DNA of 64,000 nt from Castor canadensis (Eukaryota; Chordata; Mammalia; Rodentia; Castoridae): contig NC_133387.1 of assembly GCF_047511655.1 (NCBI RefSeq), positions 142,532,853 through 142,596,852 on the forward strand, written 5' to 3'. This document shows, in pieces, positions 58,282 to 64,000 of the stretch. Numbering within the stretch: the first letter of the stretch is position 1; the number at the start of each line of letters is the position of its first letter. The notes beneath the pieces were generated by a model, which ran no database searches, was not told the origin of the DNA, and was given only the letters and a program-made list of their open reading frames with translations. A program made the position numbers and the translations under genes.

Positions 58282-58425
58282 ATCAGTGCTTCTCAAACCT
58301 GAATCATATGCACATCTTGTTAAAGTGAAGATTCTGATTCAGCAGGTCAGGGTGAGGCTCGAGATTCTGAATACCTAACAGGGACTAGGTTATGCCTGGC
58401 TGCTGGTTCAGAACCACACTCTGGG
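58282..58425 (+). mobile_element. MER5A-like DNA-transposon relic
   Basis: 'cagtgcttctcaaacctgaa', 'gattctgattcagcaggtca', 'gagattctgaatacctaaca': the hAT-Charlie MER5 non-autonomous pattern. Confidence 0.75.
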
Positions 58426-58479
58426 GAGTGAGGGCCTAGAGTCTAGAGAGTGAACTCTAATCAAGGTGTGATCTGAATA

Positions 58480-58780
58480 CATCAGCATCACTGTGACATG
58501 AGGGAGCAGCTTGTTCATTCAGGAACTCCAAAGATACCTGATGAATTAGAATCTCTAAGAACAGGATAGGATTCATAAACAGACACTTAAAACAAGCTTC
58601 CCAGATAACTGAGATTTCCAATAAATCCAGAGCTACTTGCCCCTAGGCCAGTATTTTCAGACTTCCTAAGATCAAAAGAATCACCCCATAAACTTGTCAA
58701 AACCAGAGACCTGTGGCATCAGGATCTTAGGAGGGTGGCCTAGAAATCTATACTATTGGTGATTCCTATGCAATCAGATC
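58480..58780 (+). mobile_element. Two further MER5-like relics
   Basis: 58480-58620 ('gatgaattagaatctctaag', 'acaagcttcccagataactg') and 58645-58780 ('ccagtattttcagacttcct', 'aaaagaatcaccccataaac'). Confidence 0.5.
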
Positions 58781-59054
58781 TAGGAAAGCCTGTTTCATGG
58801 GACATTTCAGTGGGACCATGGAAGGACTAGGTAATCCTTTTATTCCTCCCCACAATGAAATTGTCCATATAAAATCCAGCTGCACTGATTGTCATAGACA
58901 GTCTGGCAGAGGGAAAGAAGTGGGATGTGTTTGGGGCAAGTCCAGTGTTTGGGATGTCCACAGACCTCAGTGCTGAATGTGGAGTCCTTTGTCCTGTGAT
59001 TTGGATGAAAGGAGAGTTGGGTAAGACAAGGGAAAGGGTCTGATTAATGGCTGT

Positions 59055-59152
59055 GAGGTTTTGGGGTGGGGGTGCTGGTGGTAAGGATTAAACCCAGGAT
59101 TTACACATGCTCTCTACTTGACCTACACCCTCCTCCGCAAGTCCCTGGCTGT
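59055..59152 (-). mobile_element. ID-like SINE, degraded
   Basis: 'ggtgctggtggtaaggatta', 'aacccaggatttacacatgc', 'cttgacctacaccctcc'. A T-run (59158-59174) follows. Confidence 0.55.
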
Positions 59153-59369
59153 GAGCTTTTTTTTTTTTTTTTTAACACTAATAAACAGAGCCTCCTTTAT
59201 CTTGTGCCAAGTGCCTCAGGTGGAGAGAAGGGAGCCAGCTGTGGGACTGGAAAGCACTCTTATGGGCAAGCAGGGCCTGGAGAGAGGAAATGCAGTATTT
59301 CTTTGCCATGCTCTGATTTTCCACTGGGTTGGCATCCAAACATACACAAAACTAGTGATGCATATTTTA

Positions 59370-59490
59370 AGCTGTACTTCCCAAACTTTAGCATGCATTA
59401 GAATCACTGTGAGGGCTTGTTAAAATACAGATTACTGAGCTCTGCCCCAGAGTTTCTGATTCAGTAGGATTTGTAACAAGCTCTCAAGTG
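59370..59490 (+). mobile_element. MER5A-like DNA-transposon relic
   Basis: 'cttcccaaactttagcatgc', 'gcttgttaaaatacagatta', 'gtttctgattcagtaggatt'. Confidence 0.78.
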
Positions 59491-60960
59491 ATAAGGGGCA
59501 TATGTATGGGAGAGAGGGGAAGAACAGCAAATGAATATTGTCTAACAGTGTTTAAGCAGGTTTGTTTATTTTATGCCTATGTATGGAGCAATTCTGAAAC
59601 ATCCGAGATATATTACAGGAGAGAGAGAGATTGAGAGATTATTGGGTGTCAAGGTTCTCACTGTGAAGTAAAGGACATGAGAGAAGGTAAGGAGGTGGAA
59701 ATACTTGTATGAACTCATGATGTTTAAAAATATGTTCACAAGCATGTACGTAGCATGTTTTTGTGCACACTTATGTGTGTATAATGTGTATATGTATATT
59801 AGTGTGTGTACATAAATACACACAAACCACACACACACCATCTCCTGCATCTGTCTATGAGTGTGGGAAAACAGTCATTCTAACAGACATCAGCATGTCA
59901 GTACCAAGATCTTCTTGGTCTCTAATACCATATTCACCAAAATAAGCCAGAGCTCATCAAAGAAATGGCAGATTCCAGGCTCAGGGCAGAATAGTAGGTT
60001 CCAGATAAACTTGGAACATTTTTTATACCAGAAAGTTTTTGAAAAGTGTCCCAAGGACATAGAAGAAGCCAGGTTAAAGGAGCTTCCATCAGTCGAATCT
60101 GGTATGACTGGGGCACCAAAATGCTTAAGTACCGTAATGAATTATAAACTATTGGAAAAAAGGAATGTGTATGTCCACATCAGTAGTAACTGTGCAAGTG
60201 AGTGAGAGAGAAGGCAGGGCTGTTGCTTGCTACAGAAAGTTGAGGGCTCCCCATCAAAAATGGGAGGAGTGCTGGAGATGGAAAACCATTCTGAAGCCAT
60301 GGGATAAAGATAAGATCAGGCAAGAATCAGTAGATGTAAATCTGTGGGAAATTTTGATGAGGAATGGGATATTTGCATGGTCTAGAGTGTCTCCCCATAG
60401 AGTTGTAAGTGAGGGAAAAAATACCCAGTGGCTAGACAATGGAGAAATTAGACACCAATTTGGGTGATCAAAATTAACTCACTAGTTAAGTGAGGGACAG
60501 ACAGTTGGGGGCCCTCAGATGTGATCCTCTGTCACCTATGCAGCTTTCTAGGTAAGAAAACATAAGCTCAATAGATCCATGAGGAAACATCAGGAAAACA
60601 CAAAAGGAGACCTCTCTTATTTAAGAAGTGGGGATTGTGTTCTTCAAACATGTCAGTATTGTGGAAGACAAAGGAAACGCATGGAAATGTTTCATATTAA
60701 AATAAGCAAAAGCAATATGACACTGTGGACCTGAGAGTGGACACTGTGCTGGAGGGGAGCAATTCTCAAAGGACATTACTGGGTCAACTCACAAAGCTGA
60801 GCTGTGACTATACAAGAGAACATCCCTATTCAACATTCTTAAGTATTTAGCAGTAAGAGCCATGATGTAGGTAACTTACCCTCAAATGCTTCAGGAAAAA
60901 AATTCTGTGCATGAGAGAAATAGAGCAAATGATAAAACAAGTGGGGTAAAATGTTAACCA
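59491..60960. other. Intronic unique sequence
   Basis: TG/CA-rich patch at 59765-59840. Two overlapping frames at 59861-60467 are not recognised. Confidence 0.5.
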
Positions 60961-60964
60961 TTGG

Positions 60965-61065
60965 TCAACGTTAACCAATGAGAAGAGGGTATACCAATGT
61001 TCTTTGTTCATTTATTTTTGCAACTTTTCATAATTTGAAATAATTTCCAACTAAAAATTACAATT
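60965..61065 (+). mobile_element. Possible old LINE 3' end
   Basis: 'tttgttcatttatttttgca' and 'ttgaaataatttccaactaa' follow an old LINE 3'-end pattern. Confidence 0.4.
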
Positions 61066-61139
61066 TTTAATAGCATTACTGACATTAAGACATATCCCAT
61101 TGTAAATTCTGTACCAACTTAATTGTGTATAAAAGAAAA

Positions 61140-61295
61140 AATTTAGCATATATTAATTGTACAAGGTGATGGGTTTCGTTATCACATTTCCATACCTGCA
61201 TATAATCTGCTTTGATGAATACGTCCCTTCCCCTTTCTTATTCCCTCCCTCTTTTCTCTTTTCCCCTTCTATGTTCCTAGAAGTCCCCTGAAAAG
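61140..61295 (-). mobile_element. L1 3' UTR fragment
   Basis: 'attgtacaaggtgatgggtt' and 'cacatttccatacctgcata', then a CT-rich tract, fit an antisense rodent L1 3' UTR. Confidence 0.5.
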
Positions 61296-62540
61296 TGAAA
61301 ATTTAAAATAGATTTTATATATGTACTTCTAAAAAGCTAGAAGGAAACAAACCAATATATAGGTAGGTGCTATTTCTGGATTAGGGAATTATGAGCAATT
61401 TGATTCCAATTAATTATAATAATGTTTCAAATTTGCTAATGTTTCCATGCACAGTCTTAATACTTAGAGAAAATTATTTTTGAAAGAGGCTACCAAATAT
61501 TTGGTCAAGTTTCACGTATAGTTTACAGGGTGCTGTGACATTCAATAATAGCAAGAGTAAAACAAAGCAAAAGGAAAAAAAACAAAACCCTGAAGACAAC
61601 GAAAATACTCAGTGACAGGAATGGTTGTTGGAGCAGTCATATGAATTATGACACTTTAAAATGTAAAATCATAAGAATCTGTTTCCCTAATCAGTTTGTG
61701 GATCAATCTAAGTATCTAAAAATAGGAGATTGGCTAAATAAATTGTACATAACTGTAAAATAGAAGGCCTGTAGACTGTTTTCTGACAGAGTGCTCCAAG
61801 AGCACAGGCATTGCTCTCCCCTCTTGCTCTGGTAGCCTACATATTGTGAACATCACAGCTATACCCACCTGTTCAATGAATGAATGCTCACTCACTGTAT
61901 TTGGGAGAGGGCACGGATGGTAGAATTACTAGGGATTTTTATTGACTCTATTATTCTTTTATGTGCTTTCATATACTCCAGTACAGATTTAGTAACATGG
62001 GATTTTTAATTAAAAAAAACTCACAAAATAGTATGAATGTATCATCCCACTGAGAAAAGAGTGGAAGGAGATTCATCCTCCAAAAGAGTCATTTATGTGT
62101 GGATGCAATGTGTGGATAATTCTTTTGAATACATGAGTAATTCTTGATTACTGTTTAGTATTTTGCTGCAAGAAAGTAAGTTGGCTTTAAAATTAGAATT
62201 AAAAATAAATTATAAAAATAAGATGCAAGGTGTTTAACTTGGCAGGTATGCAACAAATGATAAAACAAATATTATACTAAGGCTATATCATGGCAAAAGC
62301 AGGAAGTAAAATTATACTTCCATAATATGGCAATTAGCTTGCTGGAAAAATCCCCCCAAATCTCCACTTTCATGTTAAAGACAGTGCTTTAAAATGATAT
62401 TGTAGTTATATTATATTATTTTAAAATAAAGGACTGGATGGTAGATAGAATATATTTTATAAGCTTAAATCTTGAATAACTGTCATGCCTGGAATTGCCT
62501 TTTATAAAAGAGCTGGAATAAGGGAACCACTATTGAAGAT
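61296..62540. other. Intronic unique AT-rich sequence
   Basis: Nothing identifiable. Confidence 0.5.
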
Positions 62541-62545
62541 CTTGG

Positions 62546-62653
62546 GACTGGGCATGGTGGCTTATACCTATAATCCTAGGTACTTTAAAGGCAGAGGTGG
62601 AGAGGATTGCAGTTTGAGGCCAGCTGGGGAAAAAAGTTTGTGACACCACATCT
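62546..62653 (+). mobile_element. B1-like SINE half, interrupted
   Basis: 'gactgggcatggtggcttat' to 'gtgacaccacatct', where the L1 inserted. Confidence 0.85.
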
Positions 62654-63081
62654 TTTTTTTAAAATATTTGTATGTGCATACAATGTTTGGGTCATTTCTC
62701 CCTCTTCCCCCCTCTTCCCTTACTTTCCCCCCACACTCCTTCCCTCTCCCCTCCATCCACCTAGCTACCAGGCAGAAACTATTTTGCCCTTATCTCTAGT
62801 TTTGTTGGAGAGAGAGTATAAGCAACAATAGGAAGGACCAAGGATTTTTGCTAGTTGAGATAAGGATAGCTATACAGGGAGTTGACTCGCATTGATTTCC
62901 TGTGCATGTGTGTAACTTTCTAGGTTAATTCTTCTTGATCTAACCTTTTCTCTAGTTCCTGGTTCCCTTCTCTTATTGGCCTCTGTTGCTTTAAAGTATC
63001 TGCTTTAGTTTCTCTGCGTTGAGGGCAACAAATGCTATCTAGTTTTTTGGGTGTTTTACTTATCCTCATACCTTCCTTGTG
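62654..63081 (-). mobile_element. 5'-truncated young L1 (3' UTR only) inside a SINE
   Basis: Reverse complement of the 3' UTR of the L1 at 900-3341: 'ggcagaaactattttgccct', 'gaggcaacaaatgctatcta'-type blocks and a C-rich tract in place of the G-rich tract. Flanks gtgacaccacatct (62640-62653) and gtgataccacatct (63082-63095) are duplications with one mismatch. Confidence 0.92.
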
Positions 63082-63106
63082 GTGATACCACATCTTAATC
63101 AATAAA

Positions 63107-63310
63107 AGCTGGGTATGGTGGTGTATACCTGTCATCCCAGCTACCTGGAAAGTATAAATAGGAGGATCAAAGTCCAAGCCAGTCAGGGCAAAAATCCAAG
63201 ACCAAAAAGGGCTAGGGGTGCAATCCAAGTGGTAGAGCACCCGCCTAGCAAGTGCAAGACCCTGAGTTCAATTTCCAGTAACACCAAGAAAAAAAAAGAA
63301 AAGAAGAAAG
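63107..63310 (+). mobile_element. B1+ID composite SINE
   Basis: 'aagctgggtatggtggtgta' and 'aagtggtagagcacccgcct', with an A/G-rich tail. Confidence 0.88.
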
Positions 63311-63700
63311 AAAATCAGAAAAGACAAGAAACACTTGGGACCATTTTCCAGCTACCTAGAAGGATGGCTACTCTGTTCTACTTCTCTAATTTCATCACTC
63401 ATACCATTGTCCTGAATACCACTTTGATGAAATACATTTCTAGGGGACGATGTTGGTAAAAAGAATTAAACAAACAGGAGTCATTCACTAGGAACTTATA
63501 GTTTTAGATGGAAGAGGCCCTTAAATATTTTAAAACACACATACACAGGTCACACACTTGAAAAGTCATAGAGGTCTCTGAAGAAAACACAAGAATTGGT
63601 ACCAGGGGGTAGAGAAGGGGGACTAGGTAGCAGAGCATAGTTTGGGAGGAAAATAGAGTTTTTCTTGTATATCTATTTATGCTGGGTAGCTTTTAAAATA
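63311..63700. other. Intronic unique sequence
   Basis: Nothing identifiable. Confidence 0.5.
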
Positions 63701-63704
63701 TGAT

Positions 63705-63905
63705 GTGGAGACCAACCATGGTGGTACATGCCTGTAATTCCAGTTCTTTGGGAAGCAGAGGTAGGAGGATCAAGGACCCCAGGCTAGCTGGGCAAGTTAG
63801 TGGGAGAACTTAACTGAAAAAGAAACTAAAAGCAAAAGGACTGGGGGTGTGGCTCAAGTGGTGGAGTGAAGCCCTGAGTTCAATTCTAAGTACTGCAAAA
63901 ATGTG
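63705..63905 (+). mobile_element. B1+ID composite SINE
   Basis: 'accatggtggtacatgcctg' and 'gggggtgtggctcaagtggt'. Confidence 0.88.
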
Positions 63906-64000
63906 TAGTATGTGCACATTTAATATATATTGGCATAGTATATATTAAAAACAAATATATATTAATTGAAAACAATTCTTTCTAAAATTTGGGGCTCATG

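Larger units (their letters stand above)
44141..64000 (-). other. ONECUT1: ONECUT1 intron upstream of the last exon (continues past the window)
   Basis: No sequence resembling the CUT domain, the His-rich N-terminus or a CpG island promoter appears between the last exon and the right edge. This nearly 20 kb stretch is therefore read as intron. It contains the SINEs, short L1s and MER5 relics listed separately. An alternatively spliced small exon encoding a longer CUT-homeodomain linker (the HNF6-beta form known in mammals) could lie here; I could not identify it. Confidence 0.8.

Noticed and set aside
1-64000. CRISPR array, operon or bacterial defence system
   Set aside because: The window is vertebrate nuclear DNA; regular repeats are microsatellites or SINE/LINE copies without spacer structure.

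Overview
This is a vertebrate nuclear window, mammalian and most likely rodent. It is AT-rich and dense in L1 and SINE copies, has spliced-gene architecture, and shows no bacterial features. Two SINE types dominate. One is a 7SL/B1-like monomer. The other is an ID-like, tRNA-derived unit whose right half reads roughly 'gtggctcaagtggtagagca...gagttcaa'. The two are often fused into a B1+ID composite of about 200-330 bp. From memory this composite, together with the L1 3' end carrying a long G-rich tract, fits a castorimorph rodent such as beaver (Castor). That species call is an inference; a repeat-library search would settle it.

The window holds one recognisable protein-coding gene, ONECUT1 (HNF6), on the minus strand. 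Positions 43848-44140 are its last coding exon: the ONECUT-type homeodomain, the Ser-rich tail and the stop. From 44141 to the right edge the sequence is read as the preceding intron; exon 1 (N-terminus and CUT domain) must lie beyond 64000. To the left of the stop, about 36500-43847 is a SINE/LINE-free block of roughly 7.3 kb. I interpret it as a long 3' UTR. Read in the transcript sense it contains 14 non-coding miR-9 seed matches, seven of them full 8-mers, and a plausible distal poly(A) signal at 36518-36523.

Left flank, 1-36.4 kb: apparently intergenic sequence downstream of ONECUT1, built from layered retroposons. Old L1 sequence runs from 1 to about 6945 and is interrupted by a younger L1 insertion complex bounded by a perfect 16-bp target-site duplication (884-899 / 4863-4878), by SINEs and by a MaLR-type LTR. 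At 22339-24418 is an L1 with a 5' inversion (twin priming). It contains a full-length U1 snRNA retropseudogene (22969-23130) with its own 16-bp duplication. Other items are ancient L1M stretches, MIRs, LTR relics, microsatellites and a 93-bp mini-retrocopy of a polyadenylated RNA end.

Right flank, 44.1-64 kb (intron): SINEs, two short 3'-end L1 insertions of the young family, a cluster of MER5-like DNA-transposon relics at 58.3-59.5 kb, and long unique stretches without recognisable exons. The long open frame at 773-2845 is L1 ORF2 debris, not a host gene. No CRISPR array, operon, rRNA or tRNA gene was seen, and I found no sign of a new biological system. The most informative signals are the miR-9 site array and the nested retroposon histories.
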